Source of the DNA: Streptomyces sp. NBC_01306
Lineage (GTDB): Bacteria; Actinomycetota; Actinomycetes; Streptomycetales; Streptomycetaceae
Assembly (NCBI RefSeq): GCF_026340465.1
Contig: NZ_JAPEPC010000001.1
Location: 6,587,501-6,651,500 of the forward strand
Length of the DNA stretch: 64,000 nt
Direction: 5' to 3'
Each line of letters starts with the position of its first letter. The first letter of the stretch is position 1. The notes beneath the pieces were generated by a model. That model was not told the DNA's origin. It searched no databases and saw nothing but the letters and a program-made list of their open reading frames with translations. A program made the position numbers and the translations under genes. This document shows, piece by piece, positions 27,550-36,116 of this stretch.

Positions 27550-28881
27550 GTGCTAGGAGAATATGGGATCGAAGGGCGCCGTGCAACGGACATCGCGGCG
27601 AGCGTGGAGCGGGCGGTCAGCTCCGGTGCGCTCGCGCCGGGGCAACTCCTGCCGCCGTTGAGGGAGTTGGCGGAGCAGTTGGGTGTCAATCCGAACACCG
27701 TCGGCGCTGCGTACCGGACCCTCCGCGACCGCGGAGTGATCGCGACGGCGGGCCGCAGGGGGAGCCGGGTGCGGCCCCGGCCGGCCAGCACGGCGCGTGA
27801 ATCGATCAGGGCCGACATCCCCGCCGGCGTGCGGGACCTGGCGTCGGGCAATCCCGACCGCGCCCTGCTGCCCCCGCTCGCCGGGGCTCTGGCGGTCGCG
27901 GCCGCGCGCAGTGACGAGCGGGCCGTGCTCTACGGGCAGGCGGGCGTCGACCCGGAGCTCGAACGGCTGGCGCGCGCGGCCCTCGCCGCCGACGGCGTGC
28001 CCGAGGGGCCGGTCGCCGTGGTGTCCGGTTCGCTCGACGGGATCGAACGGGTGCTGGCCGCGCACCTCAGGCCGGGTGACTCCGTCGCCATCGAGGATCC
28101 GGGCTGGGGCGCCCTGCTGGATCTCGTACCGGCGCTGGGGCTGCGCGCGGTGCCGATGGGGCTCGACGGCGAGGGGCCGCTGCCGGGAGAGGTGGAACGG
28201 GTGCTGCGCGAGGGGGCGCGCGCGCTCGTGGTCACCGCCCGTGCGCAGAATCCCACCGGCGCCGCAGTGAGTTCAGCGCGCGCCGAGGTACTGCGGACCG
28301 TCCTGCGTGACCATCCCGGCGTCCTGCTGATCGAGGACGATCACGGGCACGGGATCGTGGATCTGCCGCTGAGCCCGCTGGCGGCGGTGGCGGACAACTG
28401 GGCTTTCGTACGGTCGGTGTCCAAGGCGTACGGGCCCGATCTGCGGCTCGCCGTGCTGACCGGTGACGCGGTCACCGTGGACCGGGTGCTGGGCCGTCAG
28501 CGGCTCGGCCCCGGCTGGGTCAGCCATCTGCTCCAGAGTGCGGTGGTCCAGCTGTGGAGCTCGGGGGCCGTCGATGTCTCCGCGGTCTCGCTGTCCTACG
28601 GGCGGCGCCGGGAGTCGCTGGTCAGGGCCCTGGCCGAGCGGGGCATCGACGCCTGCGGCCGGAGCGGGATGAATGTGTGGGTGCCGGTGCCGGACGAGAC
28701 CGGGGTGGTGGCGCGGCTGCTGCACTCCGGCTGGGCCGTCGCCCCCGGCGCCCGCTTCCGGATGGCCGCGCCGCCGGGGGTGCGCGTCACGGTCTCCACG
28801 CTGGGCCCGGACGACATCGGTCCGGTCGCGGACGCCGTCGCGTCGGCGGCCGGACCCGCGCCGGGCAGGCGCTACGACTGA
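27550..28881 (+). CDS. MocR-type regulator: GntR DNA-binding domain fused to a class I aminotransferase domain
   Basis: A protein of 443 residues. Residues about 10-75 are a GntR winged helix (GALAPGQLLPPLRELAEQLG, then NPNTVGAAYRTLRDRG). Residues about 95-435 are an aspartate-aminotransferase-like fold with the PLP lysine in SVSKAYGPDLRLAVL near residue 298 and IEDDHGHGI near residue 261. MocR proteins sense PLP or amino-acid adducts and often control vitamin B6 genes (PdxR) or GABA use (GabR). The divergent FMN-binding protein is the most likely target. It has a leaderless GTG start and converges tightly on the EamA gene that follows. Confidence 0.9.
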   Translation: MLGEYGIEGRRATDIAASVERAVSSGALAPGQLLPPLRELAEQLGVNPNTVGAAYRTLRDRGVIATAGRRGSRVRPRPASTARESIRADIPAGVRDLASGNPDRALLPPLAGALAVAAARSDERAVLYGQAGVDPELERLARAALAADGVPEGPVAVVSGSLDGIERVLAAHLRPGDSVAIEDPGWGALLDLVPALGLRAVPMGLDGEGPLPGEVERVLREGARALVVTARAQNPTGAAVSSARAEVLRTVLRDHPGVLLIEDDHGHGIVDLPLSPLAAVADNWAFVRSVSKAYGPDLRLAVLTGDAVTVDRVLGRQRLGPGWVSHLLQSAVVQLWSSGAVDVSAVSLSYGRRRESLVRALAERGIDACGRSGMNVWVPVPDETGVVARLLHSGWAVAPGARFRMAAPPGVRVTVSTLGPDDIGPVADAVASAAGPAPGRRYD

Positions 28882-28906
28882 CCGTGCCCGGCAGGCGCTA
28901 CGGCTG
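28864..28906. repeat. Direct repeat spanning two convergent stop codons
   Basis: GGCAGGCGCTACGRCTG occurs at 28864-28880 and 28890-28906 (16 of 17 positions). The first copy runs into the MocR stop (TGA 28879-28881); the second contains the TAG stop of the convergent EamA gene (28898-28900). Confidence 0.85.
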
Positions 28907-29899
28907 GCTGCCCCCGGCCGACGTCACAGCTGACCGGCCCCGCCGCCCGGCCCGGCGCCTCATCGGCCTGCTCTGTGTCAGGGCGGCGCCGGCCAGCACG
29001 ATCACCGCGCCGACCGGGGTGTTCCACCCGATGTTCTCGCCCAGCACTGCCACGCCCGCCGCGGTGGCGATCACCGGGATGAAGTACGTGACCATCTGGG
29101 CGGTGGTCGGGCCGACCTCGGCCACCAGGCCGTACTGCAGCAGCAGGGCGACACCGGTGCCCAGCGCGCCGAGGGCCGCGACGGCGAGCAGCGGCACCAC
29201 CGGGAAGGACCTGGGCAGCGCGGTGAACAGCGGGGTGACCAGGGCGAGTTCGACGGTCGCCACCAGGAGCTGCGAACCGGTGAGGGTGAGATGGGAGCTG
29301 CCGGTGCCCGCCAGGGTGCGCCGTACGTAGATCCAGCCGACCGGGTAGCAGAGGGACGCCACCAGGGCCATCGCGGTGCCTCTGAAGTCCAGTCCGGAGA
29401 AGCCCTGCCAGACGCCGAGCACCGTCAGGACACCGAGGAATCCGACCCCGAGCCCGGCGACCCTGCGGCGGGTCGGGCGGTCCTCGGAGAGCGCGACGAG
29501 AGAGAGCGCCATGCCCCACAGCGGGGAGGTGGCGTTGCAGATCCCGGCGAGCGTCGAGGGGATCGTCTGCTCGGCGTAGGCGAAGAGCGAGAACGGCGCC
29601 GCGTTCAGCAGCAGGGCGGCGACCGCGAGATGCCCCCAGGTCCGCGCCCCGCGCGGCAGTCGCTCGCGCCTGAAGGCGATCGCCGCGGCCAGCACGGCGG
29701 TGCCGAAGAAGAGGCGGCCGAAAGTGACCTGGAACGGCGCGTAGCCGCCGGTGCCCACCTTGATCAGCAGAAAGCTGAAGCCCCAGATGAGCGAGAGCAG
29801 GGCGAAGCGGATGCGCCAGTCGACAGCGGGGCGGCGGGTGGTGGGCGGCGGTGCGATGACCGGTGCTGACACGGTCCTGGCGGGAGTCGCGGTGCTCAT
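28898..29899 (-). CDS. EamA-family (DMT) transporter, third copy
   Basis: A protein of 333 residues with ten hydrophobic helices in two EamA repeats (about residues 28-165 and 175-310). Typical motifs are SLIWGFSFLLIKVG at the start of repeat 1 and the Glu-containing AAGVAVLGENIGWNTPVGAVIVLAG near the end. It is divergently transcribed from a LysR regulator with a LysR-type site between them, so the regulator probably controls this transporter. The ATG at 29899 lacks a strong ribosome site. Its stop lies 17 bases from that of the convergent MocR gene. Confidence 0.87.
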   Translation of the reverse strand: MSTATPARTVSAPVIAPPPTTRRPAVDWRIRFALLSLIWGFSFLLIKVGTGGYAPFQVTFGRLFFGTAVLAAAIAFRRERLPRGARTWGHLAVAALLLNAAPFSLFAYAEQTIPSTLAGICNATSPLWGMALSLVALSEDRPTRRRVAGLGVGFLGVLTVLGVWQGFSGLDFRGTAMALVASLCYPVGWIYVRRTLAGTGSSHLTLTGSQLLVATVELALVTPLFTALPRSFPVVPLLAVAALGALGTGVALLLQYGLVAEVGPTTAQMVTYFIPVIATAAGVAVLGENIGWNTPVGAVIVLAGAALTQSRPMRRRAGRRGRSAVTSAGGSQP

Positions 29900-29921
29900 A
29901 CGGACCACTCTGGACCGCGCT

Positions 29922-29942
29922 ATCTCGTAGCACAAGCGAGAT
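29922..29942 (+). promoter_or_regulatory. LysR-type operator candidate
   Basis: ATCTCG (29922-29927), 9 bases, CGAGAT (29937-29942): a perfect 6-bp inverted repeat containing a T-N11-A core, between the divergent EamA and LysR genes. Confidence 0.6.
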
Positions 29943-29973
29943 TACGTGGAGTGGTTGCCTTAGCATTGCTTAC

Positions 29974-30903
29974 ATGTTGAATCTGGAGCGTCTACGCATC
30001 CTCGACGCGGTGGCCCGGCACGGCTCGGTGAGCGGAGCGGCCGACGGGCTGCACGTGACCACCTCGGCCGTCTCCCAGCAACTGGCCAAGCTGGAGCGGG
30101 AGGCGGGGCAGCCGCTGCTCGCCAAGAACGGCCGGGGGGTCCGCCTCACGGACGCGGGGCGGCTGCTCGCCGACCACGCCGCCCGGATCCTCTCCCAGGT
30201 GGAGCTGGCCCAGTCCGATCTGGAGGCCCAGCGCGGCCGGGTGGTCGGGGAGCTGCGGATCTCGGCCTTCCCCACCGCTGCCCGCGGGCTGCTCCCCGGA
30301 GTGCTCGCCTCGCTGCGGGCCGGCCATCCCCAACTGGCGGTCTGCTCCCAGGAGCTGGAGGGCGAGGACGGTGTCCGGGGTGTGGTGCGCGGCGACCTCG
30401 ATGTGGCCGTGGTGCTCGACTGGTACAACAAGCCCACGGCGATGCCCGAAGGGATGGCCAAGCGTGCGCTCTTCGACGACATCGCCGATATCGCGGTGCC
30501 CGCGGACCATCCGCTGGCCGGCGCGGCCGAGGTGGAGCTGGAGGCGTTCGCGCAGGACGAGTGGATCACCTGGCCGGAGGGCGAGTTCTGCCGCGAGTGG
30601 CTGATGTTCACCCTGGGGGGCAAGGGGTTCGAGCCGCGGATCTCCCATGTCGCGGGTGAGCACCCCACGCAGATGGCACTGGTCGCCGCCGGGCTCGGGG
30701 TCGGTGTCGCGCCGCGGCTGGGGCGGGGCCCGGTGCCGGACGGCGTGCGGGTCGTCACCGTACGGGACGCGCTGCGGCGCCATGTGTACGCGATCTGGCG
30801 CGCCGACGCCGACCGCCGGCCCTCCATCCGGGCGGCGGTCGACGCGCTGTACGCGGCCGGTACGGGTCTGGAGGGCGCTGGCCCGGACGGAGCCGGTGGC
30901 TGA
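29974..30903 (+). CDS. LysR-family transcriptional regulator
   Basis: A protein of 309 residues. The N-terminal helix-turn-helix (residues about 2-60; LERLRILDAVARHGSVSGAA and VTTSAVSQQLAKLEREAG) and a type-2 periplasmic-binding-like effector domain (about 90-300) are both complete. A TAGCAT element (29960-29965) ends 8 bases before the ATG and no ribosome site is present, suggesting a leaderless mRNA. The operator at 29922-29942 probably serves both this gene and the divergent EamA transporter. The inducer is unknown. Confidence 0.9.
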   Translation: MLNLERLRILDAVARHGSVSGAADGLHVTTSAVSQQLAKLEREAGQPLLAKNGRGVRLTDAGRLLADHAARILSQVELAQSDLEAQRGRVVGELRISAFPTAARGLLPGVLASLRAGHPQLAVCSQELEGEDGVRGVVRGDLDVAVVLDWYNKPTAMPEGMAKRALFDDIADIAVPADHPLAGAAEVELEAFAQDEWITWPEGEFCREWLMFTLGGKGFEPRISHVAGEHPTQMALVAAGLGVGVAPRLGRGPVPDGVRVVTVRDALRRHVYAIWRADADRRPSIRAAVDALYAAGTGLEGAGPDGAGG

Positions 30904-30940
30904 GCGAGGCCGGGTGGCGCGCGGGCTCAACGGCCCACCG

Positions 30941-30979
30941 GTCAGCCGAGTTCGCCCAGCCGGGTTTGTCAGCCGAGTT
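30941..30979. repeat. Direct repeat GTCAGCCGAGTT around a stop codon
   Basis: Identical 12-base copies at 30941-30952 and 30968-30979. The second contains the stop codon (30969-30971) of the minus-strand oxidase-like gene, and the first carries the same TCA downstream of it. Confidence 0.8.
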
Positions 30980-31430
30980 TGCGGAAGTCCCAGGAGACCA
31001 CCGCGTCCGGGGTCAGCCGCAGCCAGGCGTGGCGCCCGTCGTACGGCATGAGGTCCATCCCGAAGTTCTTGCGCGCGAACAGCTTCTCGGGTGCGTCGAG
31101 TTCGGGGCAGGGCTCTCCCGTACGGGGCGCCTCGCCGACCGTGACCGCGCTGCCGGAGAGTTCCACGCCGCGCAGCTCGCCGTACTCCTCGCCGTCGTCG
31201 ACCACCACGGCCAGGCGCGGGTCCCGGGACAGCTGCGACCAGCGGCGGCTGCGGGTCAGCGAGTAGAGCCAGAGCGATGTGCCGTCCCAGAGGAACCAGA
31301 GGGCGCCGACGTGCGGACGGCCGTCGGCCGAGACGGTGGCCACCCGGCAGGTGCGCCGCTCGCCGAGGAAGGTGTCGCGCTCCGCGTCCGTCATCATGAT
31401 CCTGCGGCCTCGGCGCTGGGTGTCGGTCAT
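30969..31430 (-). CDS. Pyridoxamine 5'-phosphate oxidase-fold protein, second copy
   Basis: A protein of 153 residues of the split-barrel flavin-binding superfamily, with ERRTCRVATVSADGRPHVGALWFLWDG at about residue 24 and WLYSLTRSRRWSQLSRDPRLAVVVDDG at about residue 54. The compact size and these motifs resemble F420- or FMN-binding deazaflavin-type proteins of actinobacteria. The substrate is unknown. The ATG at 31430 or a second ATG at 31397/31394 could be used. It is transcribed away from the isochorismatase-like gene and is not closely similar to the copy at 26811. Confidence 0.8.
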   Translation of the reverse strand: MTDTQRRGRRIMMTDAERDTFLGERRTCRVATVSADGRPHVGALWFLWDGTSLWLYSLTRSRRWSQLSRDPRLAVVVDDGEEYGELRGVELSGSAVTVGEAPRTGEPCPELDAPEKLFARKNFGMDLMPYDGRHAWLRLTPDAVVSWDFRKLG

Positions 31431-31582
31431 GGGGCGTCTCCCGCCGTTTCGGCTGTATCTGACTGTGTGTCAGGAATCAGGTGTCAGAAATCATGGAGTC
31501 TCTTCCTTCATGACGCAATGGGCGTTAGCCTCGCGCGCCCGGCCCTGCCCGGTGGGCCGCGTTCCACGAGAGGTGAGGGCCC

Positions 31583-32233
31583 ATGCCGTCGTCCGAACAG
31601 CTTGCGCAGCAGCTCGACCCCGCCACGGCGGTGCTGCTCACCGTCGAGTGCCAGGAGGGCGTGGTCGGCCGGGACAGCGCCCTGCCCGAACTGGCCGCCG
31701 AAGCAAGGTCGTCGGGGGCCCTGGGACGCGTCGCCCAACTGGTCGCCCGCGCACACGAAACAGGGGTGCAGGTGGTGCACGCGGTGGCGGAACGGCGCCC
31801 CGACGGGCGGGGCGCCAACCGGAACGCCCGGCTCTTCCGGGCGGCCGGCCGGCTCCCCGTCCAGCAGCACACGGGCTCACCGGCGGTCAGGGTCGCCGAG
31901 CCGGTCGAGGTGGCGGACGAGGACCTCGTCGTACGGCGGCTGCACGGACTCTCGCCCATCGCCGGCACGGACGTCGACGCGCTGCTGCGCAACATCGGCT
32001 GCCGCACACTGGTCGTCACCGGGGTCTCCGCCAATGTCGCCATCCCCAACGCCGTCTTCGACGCGGTCAATCTCGGCTACACGGTGGTGGTTCCGGCCGA
32101 CGCCATCGCGGGGGTGCCCGCCGACTACACCCCCGCGATGATCCGCAACACCCTCGCGCTCGTGGCGACGATCACCACGACCGACGACGTACTCGCGAGC
32201 TGGAAGCAGTCCGGGATTCCGGCGGGAGACTGA
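31583..32233 (+). CDS. Isochorismatase-fold hydrolase lacking the catalytic cysteine
   Basis: A protein of 216 residues with the isochorismatase/cysteine-hydrolase fold (LTVECQEGVVGRDS at residue 19; a conserved VRRLHGLSPIAGTDVDALL; GCRTLVVTGVSANVAIPNAV near residue 148). Where nicotinamidase-like enzymes carry the nucleophile in GVxTxxCV, this protein has GVSANVAI, so no cysteine is available. True isochorismatases (EntB, PhzD) also lack it and cleave vinyl ethers, so a non-cysteine reaction is possible. The stop codon abuts that of the convergent S9 peptidase with no base between them (TGATCA). Confidence 0.8.
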   Translation: MPSSEQLAQQLDPATAVLLTVECQEGVVGRDSALPELAAEARSSGALGRVAQLVARAHETGVQVVHAVAERRPDGRGANRNARLFRAAGRLPVQQHTGSPAVRVAEPVEVADEDLVVRRLHGLSPIAGTDVDALLRNIGCRTLVVTGVSANVAIPNAVFDAVNLGYTVVVPADAIAGVPADYTPAMIRNTLALVATITTTDDVLASWKQSGIPAGD

Positions 32234-34351
32234 TCAGGACGCGTCGGCAGTCCGTGCCAACGCCCGCTGGATGAAGTCGAGTTCCAGGGCCAGCAGCCGG
32301 TCCGCCACGCCTTCTGCATGGACGAGGTGCCCCGCACCGGACAGCGGCAGGACGGTGTGCGGCCGGCCTGCGGCCAGCAGTGCGGCCGACAGGCGCAGCG
32401 TATGGGCGGGCGCCACATTGTCGTCGGCGAGTCCGTGCACCAGCATCAGCGGCCGGGAGAGCCGGTGCGCGTGGGGGAGCAGCGAGGAACGTTCGTACCC
32501 CTCGGGCTGGACGTCCGGGTGGCCGAGGAAGCGCTCCTCCCAGTAGCTGTCGTACAGCCGCCGGTCCGCGGGTGCGGCGCCCGCGACCGCCGCGTGGAAC
32601 ACATCCGGGCGGTGCAGCACCGCCCCGGCGGCGAGATAGCCGCTGTACGACCAGCCCCGGATCGCCACCCGCCCCAGATCCAGGGCGTCGTACCGTTCCG
32701 CTGCCGCGTGCAGGGCGTCGACCTGGTCGTCGAGCACCGGCCCCAGCCGGTCGCCGACGATGGCCCGCTCCCAGGCGATGCCCCGGCCGGGGGTGCCGCG
32801 TCCGTCCGTGGCCAGTACGGCGAAGCCCTGCTCGGCGTACCACTGGCAGACGGCGGTGTACCAGCCCCGCCCCCTGGTCACCACTTGCAGGCCGGGCCCC
32901 GCGTAGGGGCTGAGCAGCACCGGCAGCCGTTCCTGCCCCGGCGCGTACCAGGAGGGCAGATGCAGGCGGCTGCGCAACTCGCGTGCGCCGAGGGTGAGAT
33001 GGACCGGCGCCGGGATGACGAGCGGCTCCTCGGTGAGCACCGCGATCCGCCCGTCCGGGCGCCCGGCCCGGCGCACCGTCACCGACTGGCCGTTCTCCGT
33101 CATGCTGTCGACGACCAGCGTGGAGCCACCGGCGGCGGCCGTGTGCACACCGGGGTCCTGCGTCAGCCTGACGAACCCGGGCCCCTCCTCGTACGTCCAG
33201 ACATGGACCTCTGTCGGCTCCTCGCTCGCGGTGAAGAAGACCCGCTCGCCCACCGAGCCCACCACTTCGCGCACATACAGGCCTTCGGGACTGATGGCGT
33301 CGCCGATCCGGATTCCGCGCACATTGCCACGGACCCAGGGCAGGATCCGGACACCTCCGGGGGTGTGCGGCGGTGTGCCGGGCTGGAATCGCACCCAGTT
33401 CTCGTCGGACATCCGGGACAGCACCTCGTACCCGCCGCCCGCCGGGTCGGCGGCGACGACCCACACCGTGCGCTGGTCCCGGGTCTGGAGGACGGCGACG
33501 GGCCCGGCACTTCCCCAGGACGCGGAGACCAGGTACTCGAAGACGGGGGCGGTCCAGGCACCGGGCGGGGTCTGCCCTTCGGGCACCGCGTGGGGCAGCG
33601 GGAGGGGGGTGCGGTCGCCCCCGGTGCTGATCACGAGCAGCGAGGTCTCGGCGTTGGGGGTGCCGGCCGCCGGGTAGCGGATGGCCACGGGGGGCTTCTC
33701 CGGGTCGGCGGGGTCGGCGATGTAGCGGCGGCGCACCATCGAGGTGTCGACCCGGGCGACGAGCAGCGCGTCGCTGTCCGGGGACCACCAGTACCCGCGC
33801 GACCTGCCGATGGAGGCGGTCGCACAGTAGTCGGCGAGACCGTAGCCGACATCGGCGTCCTCGGGCGCGGCGAGCAGCCGGTCGGCTGTCCCGTCGGTCC
33901 GTACGACGTGCAGGGCGCCGCCGGTGACGTATGCGATCAGGGTGCCGTCCGGCGAGGGCCGGGCGTCGGTCACCGGTCCGGCGGTGCGGATACGGAACGG
34001 GGCGGCGGTGGCCGACGCGTGCTCCGGGGCGTCCGGCGGGCTGTCGGGACGGCGCTCCGGGCCGGACTCCGCGCGGACGGTCCAGAGTTCGCCGTCCGCG
34101 GCGTAGGCGACGACCCGTGCGTCCCGGTCGGCGGCGTACGCGGTCACGCCCCCCGAGGGCGCAGGGTGACCGGCGAGAAGACGCTCCTGCCCGTCCTCGT
34201 ACATCCAGAGGAGACCGCGTGCGTCGGTGCCGGACGCGGACCGTACGAACAGCACGCGTTCGCCGTCCGGGGAGACGGTGAACTGCCGGGGGGTACCGAG
34301 GGTGAAGCGGCGGGTCCTGGCGAACTGGCGGGGGAATCCGTTGATGTCCAT
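32234..34351 (-). CDS. S9-family prolyl oligopeptidase / dipeptidyl peptidase IV-like enzyme
   Basis: A protein of 705 residues. Residues about 1-440 form a beta-propeller (DPP IV N-terminal type), residues about 450-705 an alpha/beta hydrolase. The catalytic triad is visible: Ser in RGWSYSGYLAAG, Asp in HGLADDNVAPAH and His in GAGHLVHAEG. There is no signal peptide, so it is probably cytoplasmic and trims short peptides, typically after proline. The ATG at 34351 lacks a clear ribosome site; a run of GGAACAGA-like repeats lies just upstream. The stop touches that of the isochorismatase-like gene. Confidence 0.9.
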   Translation of the reverse strand: MDINGFPRQFARTRRFTLGTPRQFTVSPDGERVLFVRSASGTDARGLLWMYEDGQERLLAGHPAPSGGVTAYAADRDARVVAYAADGELWTVRAESGPERRPDSPPDAPEHASATAAPFRIRTAGPVTDARPSPDGTLIAYVTGGALHVVRTDGTADRLLAAPEDADVGYGLADYCATASIGRSRGYWWSPDSDALLVARVDTSMVRRRYIADPADPEKPPVAIRYPAAGTPNAETSLLVISTGGDRTPLPLPHAVPEGQTPPGAWTAPVFEYLVSASWGSAGPVAVLQTRDQRTVWVVAADPAGGGYEVLSRMSDENWVRFQPGTPPHTPGGVRILPWVRGNVRGIRIGDAISPEGLYVREVVGSVGERVFFTASEEPTEVHVWTYEEGPGFVRLTQDPGVHTAAAGGSTLVVDSMTENGQSVTVRRAGRPDGRIAVLTEEPLVIPAPVHLTLGARELRSRLHLPSWYAPGQERLPVLLSPYAGPGLQVVTRGRGWYTAVCQWYAEQGFAVLATDGRGTPGRGIAWERAIVGDRLGPVLDDQVDALHAAAERYDALDLGRVAIRGWSYSGYLAAGAVLHRPDVFHAAVAGAAPADRRLYDSYWEERFLGHPDVQPEGYERSSLLPHAHRLSRPLMLVHGLADDNVAPAHTLRLSAALLAAGRPHTVLPLSGAGHLVHAEGVADRLLALELDFIQRALARTADAS

Positions 34352-34766
34352 GGCTCCATGTGCTTTCCGTGGGTGTGACCGGGAGGAACAGAAAGAACGG
34401 GCGGGAACAGAAGAGGGAGGGAACTGAAGAGGGCGAGAACAGAGGAAACAGTCCGGAACAGAGAAAGATCGTCGCCCTCTGTCCCCCGGAGCGACCCGGC
34501 GGAATCGCGCCGAAATCACAGCAGCCCCTCTCACGACGGTGCGTGGGAGGGGCGCTTCCGGGGACCGTCGAGGCCGACGATCTCGGTGTGTACGTCTTAT
34601 CGCTGTATGCCTTGGGGGACCGGGCTGCCGGGTGCGAGGCGCCTGAACGGCAGGCTCTCCCCGCGCCGGGCCGCGGGTCTGTCCTGGGTGTGCCGGAAAA
34701 CCTATCAGTGGGGCTGCCCGGCGAGGTGACCGGGTCCGCCAGGAGGCAGGGTGTACCGGGTGCCGG
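34352..34766. other. Intergenic region with purine-rich repeats and a hairpin
   Basis: A 415-base region without a convincing gene. Bases 34384-34470 are a purine-rich tract with about five loose copies of GGAACAGA. A hairpin (CCCCTC at 34525-34530 with GAGGGG at 34547-34552, extended by CACG/CGTG) may terminate the minus-strand oxidoreductase gene upstream. Confidence 0.45.
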
Positions 34767-35894
34767 TCAGCTGAGCGTGCTCAGCGCCGCCGGGTCGTAG
34801 GCGGCCAGCTCACCGAACCGCCCCTCCAGCACCTTGGCCGCCCACTGGGGGTCGTGCAGCAGCGCACGGCCCACGGCGACCAGGTCGAACTCGTCGCGCT
34901 CCAGGCGGTCGAGAAGGTTGTCGATCCCCTTGACCTGCGAGCCCTCGCCGCGGAAGGCGCTGCTGAACTCGTTGTCCAGGCCGACCGATCCGACGGTGAT
35001 GACCGGCTTGCCGCTGAGCTTCTTCGTCCAGCCGGCGAGGTTGAGGTCGGAGCCGTCGAACTCCGGCTCCCAGTAGCGGCGCGTGGAGGCGTGGAAGACG
35101 TCCACCCCGGCTCCGGCCAGCGGGGTCAGCAGGGCGTCCAGCTCCTCGGGGGTCCCGGCGAGCTTCGCCTCGTACGACTGCATCTTCCACTGGGAGAAGC
35201 GGAAGATCACCGGGAAGGTCGGCGAGACCGCCGCGCGGACCGCGGCCACGATCTCGGCTGCGAACCTGGTGCGGGCCACCGCGTCACCGCCGTACGCGTC
35301 GGTCCGCCGGTTGGTCCCCTGCCACAGGAACTGGTCGATGAGGTAGCCGTGGGCGCCGTGCAGTTCGACCCCGTCGAAGCCGATGCGCTCGGCCGCGGCC
35401 GCGGCCTCCGCGAACGCGCCGATCACGTCGTCCAGGTCCTGCTGCGTCATGGCCTTGCCGTCGTCCCCGGTGCCTTCGGGGAGGCGGAGGCCGGAGGGGC
35501 CCATGGCCGGGGCGTCGGGGAACGGGGGCCGCCCGGCGGTGCGGGCCATACCGATGTGCCACAGCTGCGGCACGATCGTGCCGCCCGCCGCGTGCACGGC
35601 GTCCGCGACCTTCGCCCAGCCCGCGAGCTGGTCATCGCCGTGGAAGCGCGGAACGCGGTCGCTCTCCCCGGCCGACGCGTGTCCGACATAGGTGCCTTCG
35701 GTGACGATCAGGCCGACACCGGCGGCGGCCCGGCGCGCGTAGTACGAGAGCACGTCATCGCCCGGTATGCCGCCGGGCGAGAACTGCCGGGTCATCGGCG
35801 CCATCGCGATCCGGTTGGGGACGGTCAGGCCGTTCAGGACGACGGGCCGGGACAGGATCTGCGCCGCACGGCTGGCGGAGGCGGTGGTGGTCAC
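34767..35894 (-). CDS. NADH:flavin oxidoreductase, old yellow enzyme family
   Basis: A protein of 375 residues with the old-yellow-enzyme TIM barrel: LNGLTVPNRIAMAPMTRQF at residue 22, GVGLIVTEGTYVGH near residue 62, the substrate-binding GVELHGAHGYLIDQFLW (His and a nearby Tyr) near residue 177, and PVITVGSVG near residue 295 for FMN phosphate. It should use NADPH to reduce activated alkenes. The GTG at 35894 has GAGGAG 9 bases upstream. It lies just downstream of the biosynthetic cluster on the same strand with a 217-base gap, so co-transcription is possible but not shown. Confidence 0.9.
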   Translation of the reverse strand: MTTTASASRAAQILSRPVVLNGLTVPNRIAMAPMTRQFSPGGIPGDDVLSYYARRAAAGVGLIVTEGTYVGHASAGESDRVPRFHGDDQLAGWAKVADAVHAAGGTIVPQLWHIGMARTAGRPPFPDAPAMGPSGLRLPEGTGDDGKAMTQQDLDDVIGAFAEAAAAAERIGFDGVELHGAHGYLIDQFLWQGTNRRTDAYGGDAVARTRFAAEIVAAVRAAVSPTFPVIFRFSQWKMQSYEAKLAGTPEELDALLTPLAGAGVDVFHASTRRYWEPEFDGSDLNLAGWTKKLSGKPVITVGSVGLDNEFSSAFRGEGSQVKGIDNLLDRLERDEFDLVAVGRALLHDPQWAAKVLEGRFGELAAYDPAALSTLS

Positions 35895-36084
35895 TTTGAC
35901 GGGCTCCTCGGGAAACGGCTGACCGGAACTGGCACGCGGTGTGCCGTCGGGGTCAACCGGAGACAGGCTCCGGTCATTCCGCCATTCTGTTGTGACCCCG
36001 GATACGTCTGCGAACCCGGCGTTCCGCGGTGGCCCCGAAGCCACCGGGGAACAACGTCCATGACCCCGGATGCTTCCGCCGATG

Positions 36085-36116
36085 CCCGTACCCCGTCAGC
36101 CCCGTACCCCGTCAGC
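36085..36116. repeat. Tandem 16-bp repeat over a stop codon
   Basis: CCCGTACCCCGTCAGC occurs twice back to back (36085-36100 and 36101-36116). The second copy contains the stop codon of the adenylation-enzyme gene (36112-36114). Confidence 0.9.

Noticed and set aside
32318..34378. A 686-codon open frame on the plus strand across the S9 peptidase
   Set aside because: Antisense shadow of a gene with an intact catalytic triad; its translation is low complexity.
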